A stretch of 64,000 nt of DNA from DASPLX01 sp035627375 (lineage in GTDB: Bacteria; Pseudomonadota; Gammaproteobacteria; Burkholderiales; Burkholderiaceae_D). The stretch lies in assembly GCA_035627375.1 (NCBI GenBank), contig DASPLX010000036.1:62001-126000 (forward strand). The letters are read 5' to 3'. Positions within the stretch are counted from its first letter, which is position 1. The number at the start of each line of letters is the position of its first letter. The notes below the pieces were generated by a model that made no database searches, was not told the DNA's origin, and saw nothing but the letters and a program-made list of their open reading frames with translations. Below, piece by piece: positions 16,236 through 24,436 of the stretch. Position numbers and translations under genes: made by a program.

Positions 16236-16490
16236 TCAGCCCTTCAATTCATTGATCAGGTCGACGTATTGCTGCTTCGCGTCTTCCTGCGCGGTTCCCT
16301 TCAGGGCTGCCCAGGCGTCGTACTTGGCGCGGCCTACCATGTCGGTGAAGCCGGGGCGCGAGCCTTCCACGTCGCCGGCGCTAGCCTGCTTGAACAGCGC
16401 ATAGATCTTCAAGAGCGTCATGTTGTCCGGGCGCTCCGGCAGGTTCTTGGAATCGGCGACGGCTTGATCGAATTGAGCTTGCAGGGTCAT
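16236..16490 (-). CDS. Acyl-CoA-binding protein
   Basis: This 84-aa four-helix protein of the ACBP family has conserved LPERPDNMTLLKIYALFKQASAGD, GRAKYDAWAALKGTAQEDAKQQYVDLI. These contain the Tyr and Lys residues that hold the CoA head group. The ATG at 16490 is preferred because it follows a CGGAGAA site and gives the standard length. An in-frame ATG exists 7 codons upstream. The protein buffers and ferries long-chain acyl-CoA in the cytoplasm. It is divergent from the WS/DGAT gene, whose substrates are acyl-CoAs. Confidence 0.95.
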   Translation of the reverse strand: MTLQAQFDQAVADSKNLPERPDNMTLLKIYALFKQASAGDVEGSRPGFTDMVGRAKYDAWAALKGTAQEDAKQQYVDLINELKG

Positions 16491-16670
16491 TGTTTTCTCC
16501 GGGCTGATCATGTGATAGTGTCGCTAAACGCTTGCGGCGACCGTGGATATGCACATTAGCATAGAAGAATCGGCGCCAAAAGCGAAGGTTTAGAACCAAA
16601 TTTCTAGGCGGCGTTTCTTACAATGCCGAACACCGTTCAACACCCGTCGAATACCTGGAGGATGCACCCG

Positions 16671-18119
16671 ATGTCAGCCCAACCATTGCCGGTCATGCGC
16701 CGCGAACGGATGTCCACCGTCGATACCGCCTGGCTGCGAATGGATTCCGAGGGCAACCTGATGATGATCGTCAGCGTGCTTTTGTTCGAAACGCCGATGG
16801 ACCCGAAGCGTCTCAGGAGGACGATCGAAACCAGCCTGCTGCAGCCGTATCGGCGATTCCGCAGCCGCGTCGTGCAGGACATGACGGGCGTCTGGTGGCA
16901 GGAGCAGGAGGTCGATCTCGACGAACACATCATTCCGGTCAGGCTCGAGCCGATGGCTCCGAGCAACAAGCCCGCGCTCGAGGGGCTGGTCGCCACGCTG
17001 TCGGCCACGCCGCTCGATCGCGGGCGGCCGCTGTGGCAAATGCATGTGGTCGACGGCTGCGTCGGCGAAGACGGCAAGACGCGCCAGGCGGTGATCGTCC
17101 GCATCCACCACTGCATCGCCGACGGTATCGCGCTGGTGGGCGTGCTGCTGTCGATGTTCGACAAGACGGCCGACGCCAAGGAGCGCGAACCCCTGCCGGC
17201 CGAACGCCAGGAAGACAACCCGTGGGCGGAACTGCTGCAACCGGTCACCAAGGCGACGGTCACGACGATCAACCTGTCGACCACGGTAATGACGAAGTAT
17301 CTGTGGATGCTGGCCGAATCGAACAACATGGTCGCACGCCTTGCCGAGATGGGCAGCATGACGAGCCGGCTGACGCTCGACGCGATCCGCCTGCTGACCA
17401 TGGCGGAAGACTCGAAGACGCGCCTCAAAGGACGGCCGGCCGGCACCAAGCATGTCGCCTGGAGCGAGCCGCTGCCGCTCGACGAGGTCAAGGCGATCGG
17501 TAAGGCGCTCGGCGGTTCGGTCAACGATGTGTTGATGGCGAGCGTCGCCGGCGCCATCGGTTCCTATTTGCTTGCCAAGGGCGACGAGGTGCCGCGCGAC
17601 ACCGAGCTGCGCGCCATGGTCCCGGTCAACCTGCGCAAGGCCGGCAAGGAACAGAAGCTCGGCAATTCCTTCGGCCTGGTGCCGCTGGTGCTGCCGATCG
17701 GCATCGAGGATCCATTGGCGCGCCTGGCCGAGGTCAAGCGCCGCATGGACGAATTGAAAGGCGGGTATCAGGCGCTGATCGCCATGGCGCTGCTCGGCGT
17801 CCTGGGTACGACGCCCAAGCAGATGCAAAGCGAGATCCAGAATTTCTTCGCCAAGAAGGCGACCGCCGTGATGAGCAACGTGCCCGGGCCGCAGGCGCCG
17901 CTGTACCTGGCGGGCAGCAAGCTCGACCAGATCATGTTCTGGGTGCCGCAGTCGGGCGATATCGGCGTCGGCGTATCCATCCTCAGCTACAACGGCGGCG
18001 TCCAGTTCGGCATCGTCACCGACGACGCGATCGCCGTCGAACCGCATCAGATCATCAAGCGCTTCGCGCCGGAATTCGAAAAGCTGGTATTGCTGGCCTT
18101 GATGAGCGAGTGGCGGTAA
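16671..18119 (+). CDS. Wax ester synthase/acyl-CoA:diacylglycerol acyltransferase (WS/DGAT)
   Basis: This 482-aa protein covers both parts of the family. The N-terminal condensing domain has the catalytic HHxxxDG motif (HHCIADG, residues 146-152). The C-terminal DUF1298-type domain has GGSVNDVLMASVAGAI, LRAMVPVNLRK, GNSFGLVPLVLPIG and SNVPGPQAPLYLAG. It esterifies acyl-CoA onto fatty alcohols or diacylglycerol to make neutral storage lipid. The ATG at 16671 is chosen because GGAGG lies 9 nt upstream, whereas the earlier in-frame ATGs lack proper spacing. It is divergent from an acyl-CoA-binding protein gene. Confidence 0.95.
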   Translation: MSAQPLPVMRRERMSTVDTAWLRMDSEGNLMMIVSVLLFETPMDPKRLRRTIETSLLQPYRRFRSRVVQDMTGVWWQEQEVDLDEHIIPVRLEPMAPSNKPALEGLVATLSATPLDRGRPLWQMHVVDGCVGEDGKTRQAVIVRIHHCIADGIALVGVLLSMFDKTADAKEREPLPAERQEDNPWAELLQPVTKATVTTINLSTTVMTKYLWMLAESNNMVARLAEMGSMTSRLTLDAIRLLTMAEDSKTRLKGRPAGTKHVAWSEPLPLDEVKAIGKALGGSVNDVLMASVAGAIGSYLLAKGDEVPRDTELRAMVPVNLRKAGKEQKLGNSFGLVPLVLPIGIEDPLARLAEVKRRMDELKGGYQALIAMALLGVLGTTPKQMQSEIQNFFAKKATAVMSNVPGPQAPLYLAGSKLDQIMFWVPQSGDIGVGVSILSYNGGVQFGIVTDDAIAVEPHQIIKRFAPEFEKLVLLALMSEWR

Positions 18120-18131
18120 CGAGCGCGGCGC

Positions 18132-18908
18132 TTACTTCACGGCCGATCCCGTCGCGGCATCGGCCGTCTTTTCGTCTTCCGCATAAGTCAATTCGACCAG
18201 CGCGTCGTCGCTCCAGCCGCGATCGTGGATCGGGGCGACATAACTCCGTCCGTTCTTGCCCAGCGTAAGGGCCTGCCGGCGCTCGCCGGATTGGAGCGTC
18301 GCGGCGGCCAGGGCCCGAGGCGCCGGAAAATAAGTGCTGATCGCGGAGCGGCATGGGCCGCCGGCCAGATTGAGCGCTCCGCGGATCAGGAAAGGCACGT
18401 CATCCTTTTCGATCGCCCAGAATATTTCGCATTCCAGCCGCAAATCGCCCAGGCGCCGCGCGTTCGGAGGCAAGCCGGGCGAGCGGATATGCGGGAACCA
18501 TCGGACCATGTCCTTTTTCCGATTCAATACGATTTCCGCATTGTCGTCGGCCGCCTTCCGGTCGTGCGGCAAGGTAAAGGTGCCGTCATCGGCGACCGGA
18601 ATCGCGATCGAAGTCTCGCCGCCGGCAATGCGGAGGCTGACGCCTTGCAGCGGAACCTCGGGTTTCGCCGATAACAAAATGAAGCGGAGATCGGCCGCCG
18701 GGGCAAGCCGCCGGTGCTCGTCGAAGGCATCCAAGCCCTTGAGCATGGCGCGGTAGGTCTTCCATTCCGGATTCTTGATGTCGTTGGCTTCGACGACCGG
18801 CACGCTGTTCGAAGGAACCGCGGCCTGTTCCGTATCCTGGGCCACGGCCGGCGCGCAAAGCAGCGCGGCGGAAATTGCGACGATGACGGGACTGCGAGGA
18901 CGTTTCAT
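18132..18908 (-). CDS. Unrecognised exported protein
   Basis: This encodes 258 aa with a clear signal peptide (residues 1-23, ending APAVAQ). The mature part contains a short beta-rich stretch (LQGVSLRIAGGETSIAIPVADDGTFTLP) that looks like a carboxypeptidase-regulatory or Ig-like strand set. It is followed by a region with single cysteines in LRLECEIFWAIE and GGPCRSAIS. I do not recognise a named family. The gene shares its direction with a small lipoprotein and an FKBP gene upstream (gaps of 27 and 14 bp), suggesting an envelope-related transcript. Confidence 0.75.
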   Translation of the reverse strand: MKRPRSPVIVAISAALLCAPAVAQDTEQAAVPSNSVPVVEANDIKNPEWKTYRAMLKGLDAFDEHRRLAPAADLRFILLSAKPEVPLQGVSLRIAGGETSIAIPVADDGTFTLPHDRKAADDNAEIVLNRKKDMVRWFPHIRSPGLPPNARRLGDLRLECEIFWAIEKDDVPFLIRGALNLAGGPCRSAISTYFPAPRALAAATLQSGERRQALTLGKNGRSYVAPIHDRGWSDDALVELTYAEDEKTADAATGSAVK

Positions 18909-18935
18909 GGATTCTTGTTATCGGTTGAGAAAAAA

Positions 18936-19163
18936 CTACTCTGCCTCTTTCTCCTCGTCCTTCTCCAAAACGCTGCCGACGGCATTGACCGTGCCCTTGG
19001 CGACCGAGGCCGCGGCGCCGACCGCGGCCGAGCCGACGGTGATGCCGGTACCGACCACCGCCGTTCCGACGGAGACCGCCGCGCCGGCGACGGTGACGAC
19101 CGCGCAGCCGCCGAGCACCAGCGGGGCCGCGCACAAAGTAACGAGGAGTTTTATTGAAAGCAT
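18936..19163 (-). CDS. Small glycine/alanine-rich lipoprotein
   Basis: This 75-aa protein begins with a lipoprotein signal (MLSIKLLVTLCAAPLVLGGC, lipobox LGGC at Cys20). Nearly all of the mature part is an alternating Gly/Ala/Val stretch (about 22-62) resembling a glycine-zipper membrane segment. A Glu/Lys-rich tail (LEKDEEKEAE) closes it. The composition suggests helix packing in or along the envelope. Function is unknown. It lies between FKBP and an exported unknown protein on the same strand. Confidence 0.8.
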   Translation of the reverse strand: MLSIKLLVTLCAAPLVLGGCAVVTVAGAAVSVGTAVVGTGITVGSAAVGAAASVAKGTVNAVGSVLEKDEEKEAE

Positions 19164-19177
19164 GCAACAGAGAGCGA

Positions 19178-19534
19178 TTACACGCCCAGAAGTTCCACTT
19201 CGAAAATCAGCGTCGCGTTCGGCGGAATCACGCCGCCGGCGCCGCGAGCGCCATAGCCGAGCGCTGCCGGAATGATCAGTTTGCGCACGCCGCCGACCTT
19301 CATGCCCTTGACGCCTTCATCCCAACCCTTGATCACGTGGCCGGCGCCGAGCGGGAATTCAAAGGGATCGTTGCGGTCCTTGCTGGAGTCGAACTTGCTG
19401 CCGGCGCTGCCGTCGGCGTTCTGCAGCCAGCCGGTGTAGTGGACGGTGACGTGCGTGCCAGGCGTCGCCTCGGCGCCGTCGCCGACGGCGAGGTCTTCGT
19501 ATTGGAGGCCGGAAGCCGTGGTGATGATCGACAT
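19178..19534 (-). CDS. FKBP-type peptidyl-prolyl cis-trans isomerase
   Basis: This 118-aa single FKBP domain without signal peptide is presumably cytoplasmic. Active-site features are in order: VHYTGWLQNADG, KFDSSKDRNDPFEFPLGAGHVIKGWDEGVKGMKVGG, KLIIPAALGYGARGAGGVIPPNATLIFEVELL. The aromatic and Asp residues of the FK506 pocket (Tyr in HYTG, Asp in KFDSS, Trp in IKGWD, Tyr in LGYG) are kept. It catalyses proline isomerisation during folding. It heads a leftward set with a small lipoprotein and an exported unknown. Confidence 0.96.
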   Translation of the reverse strand: MSIITTASGLQYEDLAVGDGAEATPGTHVTVHYTGWLQNADGSAGSKFDSSKDRNDPFEFPLGAGHVIKGWDEGVKGMKVGGVRKLIIPAALGYGARGAGGVIPPNATLIFEVELLGV

Positions 19535-19737
19535 GATGATCCTTTATGCGTTCGTTGAAAGCCGCGATTGTAGCAGGTGAGGCCGGCGGCGCCGATGCGA
19601 TCGGTCACGTAGGCGCGCGGTAAAATGCGGCCTTCATTCATTTCGACGAGAGTAGCCGTGACGATCGTTTCCATGGCAATGACAACCTGCCTTGCGGCCG
19701 GCGCCGCCGACGGCATGCCGGCACGGGCGGCGATCCG

Positions 19738-20547
19738 ATGAGCATGCTGTTCGCATCGCTCGGCCGCGCCATCGTGTCGCAACTGCATGTCCGCATGCTG
19801 CTGCTGACCTTGGCGCCTTTCCTGATTTCGGTCGTGCTTTGGGGCGTCATCCTGTGGCAGACGCTGCAGCCGCTGATCGATTGGATCCAGGATGTCTTTT
19901 CGCGGTACGACGGCTTCCGTATCGCCGGCGACGTTCTTGGCACGTTCGGACTCGATGCGCTCAAGGTCGTGCTGGTGCCGCATATCGCCATGTGGATGCT
20001 GCTGCCGCTAATGATCCTGACGGCGCTGGTCTTCATCGGCGCGCTCGCGATGCCGGCGATCTCGCGTCATGTCGGCGATCGCCATTACCCCATGCTCGAA
20101 AAACGCCGCGGCGGTTCGATCTCCGGCAGCCTGTGGATCGCGTTGTCGTCCTTCCTGGTCTTCATCGCGCTGTGGGTGATTACCGTGCCGTTGACGCTCA
20201 TCCCCCTGCTCGGTTTTCTGATCCATCCCCTGCTGTGGGGCTGGCTGACCTGCCGCGTGATCGCGTACGACGCCCTGGCGGAGCATGCCGATGCGCAAGA
20301 GCGCCGCGAGATCATGCGCCGCTATCGTTGGCCGCTCCTGATGATCGGGACGGCGGCTGGAGCGTTGGGAACCGTGCCGGCCGTGCTGTGGCTGGGCGGC
20401 GTTCTTTCCGTGATCCTGTTCCCGCTCCTGGCGGCGATATCGATCTGGCTCTATGTGCTGGTGTTCACCTTCAGCGGACTATGGTTCCAGCACTATTGCC
20501 TGGCTGTCTTGGCGGATTATCGGCAGGAGAACGGACGGATCGAGTAG
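19738..20547 (+). CDS. EI24/CysZ-family membrane protein
   Basis: This 269-aa inner-membrane protein has about five hydrophobic segments (near residues 20-40, 75-105, 140-170, 195-220, 220-245). Family-like stretches include RRGGSISGSLWIALSSF, LIPLLGFLIHPLLWGWLTCRVIAYDALAEHAD and ERREIMRRYRWPLLMIG. EI24-domain proteins in beta/gammaproteobacteria are related to the sulfate permease CysZ. Transport of sulfate or another ion is possible but not shown here. The ATG overlaps the stop of a tiny upstream frame (19658-19741) by 4 bp. A terminator follows. Confidence 0.85.
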   Translation: MSMLFASLGRAIVSQLHVRMLLLTLAPFLISVVLWGVILWQTLQPLIDWIQDVFSRYDGFRIAGDVLGTFGLDALKVVLVPHIAMWMLLPLMILTALVFIGALAMPAISRHVGDRHYPMLEKRRGGSISGSLWIALSSFLVFIALWVITVPLTLIPLLGFLIHPLLWGWLTCRVIAYDALAEHADAQERREIMRRYRWPLLMIGTAAGALGTVPAVLWLGGVLSVILFPLLAAISIWLYVLVFTFSGLWFQHYCLAVLADYRQENGRIE

Positions 20548-20560
20548 AGCGGCGCAATGA

Positions 20561-20586
20561 AAAAAGCCCCGGAAGTCCGGGGCTCT
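20561..20586. terminator. Terminator between the EI24 gene and phaP
   Basis: An 8-bp stem (AGCCCCGG at 20565-20572, CCGGGGCT at 20577-20584) has a 4-nt loop. The A-run at 20559-20565 makes a U-tract for the leftward phaP transcript, while the right-hand T content is weaker. It can serve both converging genes. Confidence 0.85.
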
Positions 20587-20611
20587 TCATTTCTATCCTC
20601 GACCGGCCAAA

Positions 20612-21178
20612 TTACTTCTTCGATGCCTTGGCTGCGGTCTTGCTCGCGGCTTGCGAGAACTGGTTGACGGCGGTGTTCAGGTTCGATTCGATCACTTCGA
20701 CGGCTTGCTTGGTGCTCTTGCTCAGTTGTTCGAAACCGGCGTTGGCGTTGCCGATGGCCGACTTGACGAAAGCGACGACGGTTTCGGAGCCGGCCGGTGC
20801 GTTCTTGGTGACTTCATCGATCAGCGCGACGACCTTGCGGTTGGTCTCGGCGATCTGCTCTTCGGCGGCCTTGGTGAATTCTGCCTGGGTGGAGGAGGCG
20901 ATGCTGACGAGGTGGCGGCCGTAGGCGATTGCTTTTTCCGCGTTCGGCTGGACTTGGGCCGCGGTCAGCGAGAACACTTCTTGCAGGTCCTTGGCGGCCA
21001 GCATTTGCTTGGCGGCGGTATTGGACTCTTCCAGGGAAGCTTTGACGACGTTCAGGTTGAGGTCGACAACTTTCTCGACGCCTTCGAACATTTTGTTGGA
21101 CAACGAAGTCATGAGCGCGACTTGCGCTTCGAAATTGGCTTTGGTGGCTGCCGAGAATTGCTCCGGAATTGCAAACAT
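20612..21178 (-). CDS. phaP: Phasin
   Basis: This 188-aa phasin-2-type protein coats PHA granules. It begins MFAIPEQFSAATKANFEAQVALMTSLSNKMFEGVEKVVDLN, the usual betaproteobacterial start. It is almost entirely amphipathic helix, and ends in a Lys/Ala-rich tail (SKTAAKASKK). It controls granule size and surface. It is a single-gene unit with a near-consensus promoter and an operator-like palindrome upstream (see 21225-21275), and a terminator downstream. A good Shine-Dalgarno (AAGGAG) precedes the ATG. Confidence 0.95.
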   Translation of the reverse strand: MFAIPEQFSAATKANFEAQVALMTSLSNKMFEGVEKVVDLNLNVVKASLEESNTAAKQMLAAKDLQEVFSLTAAQVQPNAEKAIAYGRHLVSIASSTQAEFTKAAEEQIAETNRKVVALIDEVTKNAPAGSETVVAFVKSAIGNANAGFEQLSKSTKQAVEVIESNLNTAVNQFSQAASKTAAKASKK

Positions 21179-21224
21179 GCTGTTCTCCTTATGGGATGGA
21201 CGATGAAATGCCGCATGAATTTTT

Positions 21225-21244
21225 GTTTGTGCGGCGCAACAAAC
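21225..21244. promoter_or_regulatory. Operator-like palindrome at the phasin transcription start
   Basis: GTTTGT and ACAAAC arms surround an 8-bp GC-rich core (TGCGGCGC is inside). The site begins 3 bp downstream of the -10 element of the phaP promoter, so a bound protein would block initiation or early elongation. PhaR is the known repressor of phasin genes, and a PhaR operator here is an inference from position. A related TTGCGGCGCGAA motif lies at 21394-21405. Confidence 0.5.
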
Positions 21245-21247
21245 GCA

Positions 21248-21275
21248 ATTTTAGGGACTTAAAATACCGTGTCAA
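21248..21275 (-). promoter_or_regulatory. phaP: phaP sigma70-type promoter
   Basis: On the minus strand TTGACA (21275-21270) and TAAAAT (21253-21248) are separated by 16 bp. Both hexamers are close to consensus (6/6 and 5/6). The predicted start falls near 21241, inside the adjacent palindrome, leaving a leader of about 60 nt to the phaP ATG. Confidence 0.7.
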
Positions 21276-21463
21276 GGAAATTTTCGCGCAACGCATCAAA
21301 AAGACGGTCGATATTTCTAGCTAGCAATATAAATCCATGTAAATGCAATATTTTTGCCTGATTTTCGTTAAATTTTAATGACATTTGTCAATGTTGCGGC
21401 GCGAAATGGTCGCTTCCAAAGCATGATAAGCTCACTCGTCCTCTTCGTTTGCTCGCAACTCTC

Positions 21464-22375
21464 GTGAAAGCGTTTTACAGCGATCATTTCGTCTTGCCCT
21501 TGCCTGCCGGGCATCGCTTCCCGATGCAGAAATACCGGCTATTGCATGAGGCGGCGCGCGAGACGCTTACGCGCCTCGAATTCCGCGAAGCGCCGCAAGC
21601 CACGGATGGCGTGCTGGCTTTGGCGCATCATCCGCGCTACATCGAACGCGTGGCGCAGGGCACCTTGTCGGATCAGGAGCAGAAGAGCATCGGTTTCCCG
21701 TGGTCGCCCTTGATGGTCGAGCGTTCGCGCCGTTCGGCGGGCGCCACGATCGCCGCCTGCCGGGCGGCATTGGAGCAGGGCGCGGCGGTGAATCTGGCCG
21801 GCGGCACGCATCATGCGCATGCGGATCGCGGGGAAGGGTTTTGCGTATTCAACGATGCCGCCATCGCCGCTCGTCTGATGCAGGCGGAACGGCGCGTGGC
21901 GCGCGTGGCGATCGTCGATCTCGATGTCCACCAAGGCAATGGAACGGCGTCGATACTCGCCGGCGACGAGTCCGTCTTCACGCTATCGCTGCATGCCAGG
22001 AACAATTTTCCGTTCGACAAGGCGTGCAGCGATCTCGATATCGCGCTGGAGGATGGCGCTGGCGACGAGGAATACCTGGCGGCGTTGGAAGGCGCGCTCG
22101 ATGACATGGCGGCGCGGTTCGCTCCGCAATTGCTGATCTATCTCGCCGGCGCCGATCCGCACGAAGGGGATCGTCTCGGACGCCTGAAACTGAGCTTCGC
22201 CGGCCTGGCGGCGCGCGATCGCATGGTGCTCGAATTCGCGCGCCGGCTTGGCGTTCCGACTGCCATCGCCATGGCGGGCGGCTATGGCAAGAATATCCAA
22301 GATACGGTCGCGATCCATCTCCAGACTATCTCCATCGCCGCGCAATTCGTGCATGCGGCCATGCCTTCCGCTTGA
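21464..22375 (+). CDS. Histone-deacetylase-family protein
   Basis: This protein of about 303 aa has the bacterial HDAC/acetylpolyamine amidohydrolase fold. Active-site features are the paired histidines in GGTHHAHADRGEGFCVFND, the zinc-binding DLDVHQGNGT, and the third ligand in YLAGADPHEGDRLGRLKLS, with the catalytic GGYGKN loop near the end. It probably hydrolyses an acetylated small molecule or protein lysine, and the substrate is unknown. A GTG at 21464 (KAFYSDHF follows, as in homologues) is preferred over a TTG 15 bp upstream. A DMT exporter follows 12 bp downstream. Confidence 0.92.
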   Translation: MKAFYSDHFVLPLPAGHRFPMQKYRLLHEAARETLTRLEFREAPQATDGVLALAHHPRYIERVAQGTLSDQEQKSIGFPWSPLMVERSRRSAGATIAACRAALEQGAAVNLAGGTHHAHADRGEGFCVFNDAAIAARLMQAERRVARVAIVDLDVHQGNGTASILAGDESVFTLSLHARNNFPFDKACSDLDIALEDGAGDEEYLAALEGALDDMAARFAPQLLIYLAGADPHEGDRLGRLKLSFAGLAARDRMVLEFARRLGVPTAIAMAGGYGKNIQDTVAIHLQTISIAAQFVHAAMPSA

Positions 22376-22387
22376 AGCCTCCGCCCA

Positions 22388-23284
22388 GTGACAGTCCCGA
22401 TCGCCCGCGGCACGCAACGCAATCCCCTGATCGCGGCCATGCCGCTGTTCTTCGTCCTGTTGTGGAGTTCCGGCTTCATCGTGGCCAAGTACGGCTTGCC
22501 GTACGCGCCGCCGCTGACCTTTCTCGTGCTGCGCTTCGCCGGCGTGCTCGCCGTGCTGGTGCCGCTGGTGCTGTTGATGCGGGCGCCATGGCCGCGCGGC
22601 CGCATCGGCCATGTCGCCGTCGCCGGCGTGCTGGTGCAGGCCGGCTATTTGTCGGGCGTCTGGTGCGCGATCAAGCTTGGCATGCCGGCCGGCGTGTCGG
22701 CGCTCGTCGTCGGCTTGCAGCCGATATTGACGGCATTCTCCGCTTCCTTCGTCGGCGAATCGGTGCGCGGGCGTCAATGGCTCGGATTGGTGCTGGGCTT
22801 GTGCGGCGTCATGCTGGTGGTATCGAACAAGATCACGGTGATCGGCTTGTCGTGGCAAAGCATCGGCTTTTCCGTGTTCGCCTTGCTGGCGATGACGGCC
22901 GGGACGCTCTATCAGAAACGCTTCTGCCCCAGTTTCGATTTGCGCAGCGGCACGGCGATCCAGTTCGCGGCATCGCTGCTGGTGGTGCTGCCGTTCGCGG
23001 CCGCCTTCGAGCGCCTCGATGCCGGGCTCGATGCGGTGCAGTGGACGCCGCGCTTCATCGGCGCCTGGCTGTGGTCGATTTTCGCCTTATCGATCGGCGC
23101 GATCTTCCTTTTGTTCGCGCTGATTCGCAAGAGCGCGGCGACGCAAGTCGCGAGCCTGATGTATCTGACGCCGCCGACGACGGCGCTGATGGCCTGGGCC
23201 ATGTTCGGCGAAAGCCTCGGCATCATTGGTATCATCGGCATGGCGCTGGCGGTGACCGGCGTCGCCTTCGTCACGAGAAGATAA
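22388..23284 (+). CDS. EamA/DMT-superfamily transporter
   Basis: This 298-aa membrane protein has ten predicted helices arranged as two EamA repeats. The first starts PLFFVLLWSSGFIVAKYGLPYAPPLTFLVLRF and the second carries LLAMTAGTLYQKRFCPSFDLRSG and YLTPPTTALMAWAMFGESLGIIGIIGMAL. Family members export amino acids, metabolites or drugs, and the substrate cannot be read from sequence. The start is a GTG at 22388, 12 bp after the deacetylase stop. A thioesterase follows 10 bp later, so three to four genes are likely co-transcribed. Confidence 0.92.
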   Translation: MTVPIARGTQRNPLIAAMPLFFVLLWSSGFIVAKYGLPYAPPLTFLVLRFAGVLAVLVPLVLLMRAPWPRGRIGHVAVAGVLVQAGYLSGVWCAIKLGMPAGVSALVVGLQPILTAFSASFVGESVRGRQWLGLVLGLCGVMLVVSNKITVIGLSWQSIGFSVFALLAMTAGTLYQKRFCPSFDLRSGTAIQFAASLLVVLPFAAAFERLDAGLDAVQWTPRFIGAWLWSIFALSIGAIFLLFALIRKSAATQVASLMYLTPPTTALMAWAMFGESLGIIGIIGMALAVTGVAFVTRR

Positions 23285-23294
23285 CGAGGAAACG

Positions 23295-23726
23295 ATGCGA
23301 GCAGAGGCAAACCGCCGCGGCGACTACCGGCACTTTCGCGAGATTACGACGCGCTGGATGGATAACGACGCGTACGGGCATGTCAACAACGTCGTCTACT
23401 ACAGTTGGTTCGATACCGCCGTCAACCAGTTCCTGATCGAAGGCGGCGCGCTCGATATCGAGCACAGCCCGGTGATCGGACTGGTGGTCGAGACGCAATG
23501 CAATTACTTCGCTTCGCTCGCCTTTCCGGATCGCGTACAGGCTGGCATCCGCGTCGCCAGGATCGGCAATTCGAGCGTGCGCTACGAGGTCGGCATTTTC
23601 CGCGCAGAAGAGGATAGCGCCGCAGCGCAAGGTCATTTCGTGCACGTCTATGTCGACCGTGTCTCGCGCCGCCCGGCCGCATTGCCGGAGCCGCTCCGGA
23701 CACTGCTGCAAACCATACTCATATAA
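23295..23726 (+). CDS. Acyl-CoA thioesterase (4HBT hot-dog fold)
   Basis: This 143-aa protein has the single hot-dog domain of the YbgC/4-hydroxybenzoyl-CoA thioesterase group. The catalytic aspartate lies in RWMDNDAYGHVNNVVYYSWFD (about residues 21-41), followed by LVVETQCNYFASLAFPDRVQAGIRV. It would hydrolyse a short or medium acyl-CoA. A GAGGAAACG site precedes the ATG. It lies 10 bp after the DMT exporter and 14 bp before a nitroreductase, which argues for a polycistronic unit. Confidence 0.94.
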   Translation: MRAEANRRGDYRHFREITTRWMDNDAYGHVNNVVYYSWFDTAVNQFLIEGGALDIEHSPVIGLVVETQCNYFASLAFPDRVQAGIRVARIGNSSVRYEVGIFRAEEDSAAAQGHFVHVYVDRVSRRPAALPEPLRTLLQTILI

Positions 23727-23740
23727 AACAAGGAATCAAC

Positions 23741-24436
23741 ATGATCGAAACACCGGATCAGAAGATCGTCGATGCCGCCATCACTTCGCGTCGTTCGATT
23801 CGCGCCTTTCTGCCGACTCCGATCGCGCGCGAAGACATCGAGGCGATACTCGATGTCGCTGCCCGCGCACCGTCGGGCACCAATACCCAGCCGTGGAAGG
23901 TCTATGTGCTGACCGGGACGATGCGTGAGAGGCTGTCGGAGGCCATCATGCAGGTGTATCGCGATCCGCAACGCGTCAAGGAGCACAGCGAGGAATATCA
24001 CTACTATCCGGTCGAATGGGTCTCGCCGTATATCGACCGCCGCCGCAAGATCGGCTGGGATTTGTACGGGCTGCTGAAGCTGACTCGCGAAAACAAGGCC
24101 GGCATGCATGCGCAGCACGGGCGCAACTATGTCTTCTTCGACGCGCCGGTCGGTTTTATCTTCACGATCGACCGCATCATGCAGCAGGGTTCGTGGCTGG
24201 ACTATGGCATGTTCTTGCAAAACATCATGGTCGCGGCGCGCGGACGCGGGCTCGATACCTGTCCGCAAGCCGCATTCACGCAGTTCCACAAGATCATCCG
24301 CGAGGTCCTGGGACTCCCTGATAACGAAATGGTGGTTTGCGGCATGTCGCTCGGCTATGCCGATCCGGGCAGGATCGAAAATTCGCTGGTCACGGAACGC
24401 GAACCGGTCGCCGGGTTCGCGAAATTTCTGGATTGA
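23741..24436 (+). CDS. Nitroreductase family protein
   Basis: This 231-aa FMN-dependent NAD(P)H oxidoreductase has the phosphate-binding RRSIRAFLPTPI near residue 18, APSGTNTQPWKVYVLTG (about 45), GSWLDYGMFLQNIMVAARGRGLDTCPQAAF (about 152) and the terminal MSLGYADPG. It may reduce nitroaromatics, quinones or another electrophile. The AAGGAAT site precedes the start. It is the last gene of the run starting with the deacetylase, ahead of a 300-bp gap. Confidence 0.93.
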   Translation: MIETPDQKIVDAAITSRRSIRAFLPTPIAREDIEAILDVAARAPSGTNTQPWKVYVLTGTMRERLSEAIMQVYRDPQRVKEHSEEYHYYPVEWVSPYIDRRRKIGWDLYGLLKLTRENKAGMHAQHGRNYVFFDAPVGFIFTIDRIMQQGSWLDYGMFLQNIMVAARGRGLDTCPQAAFTQFHKIIREVLGLPDNEMVVCGMSLGYADPGRIENSLVTEREPVAGFAKFLD

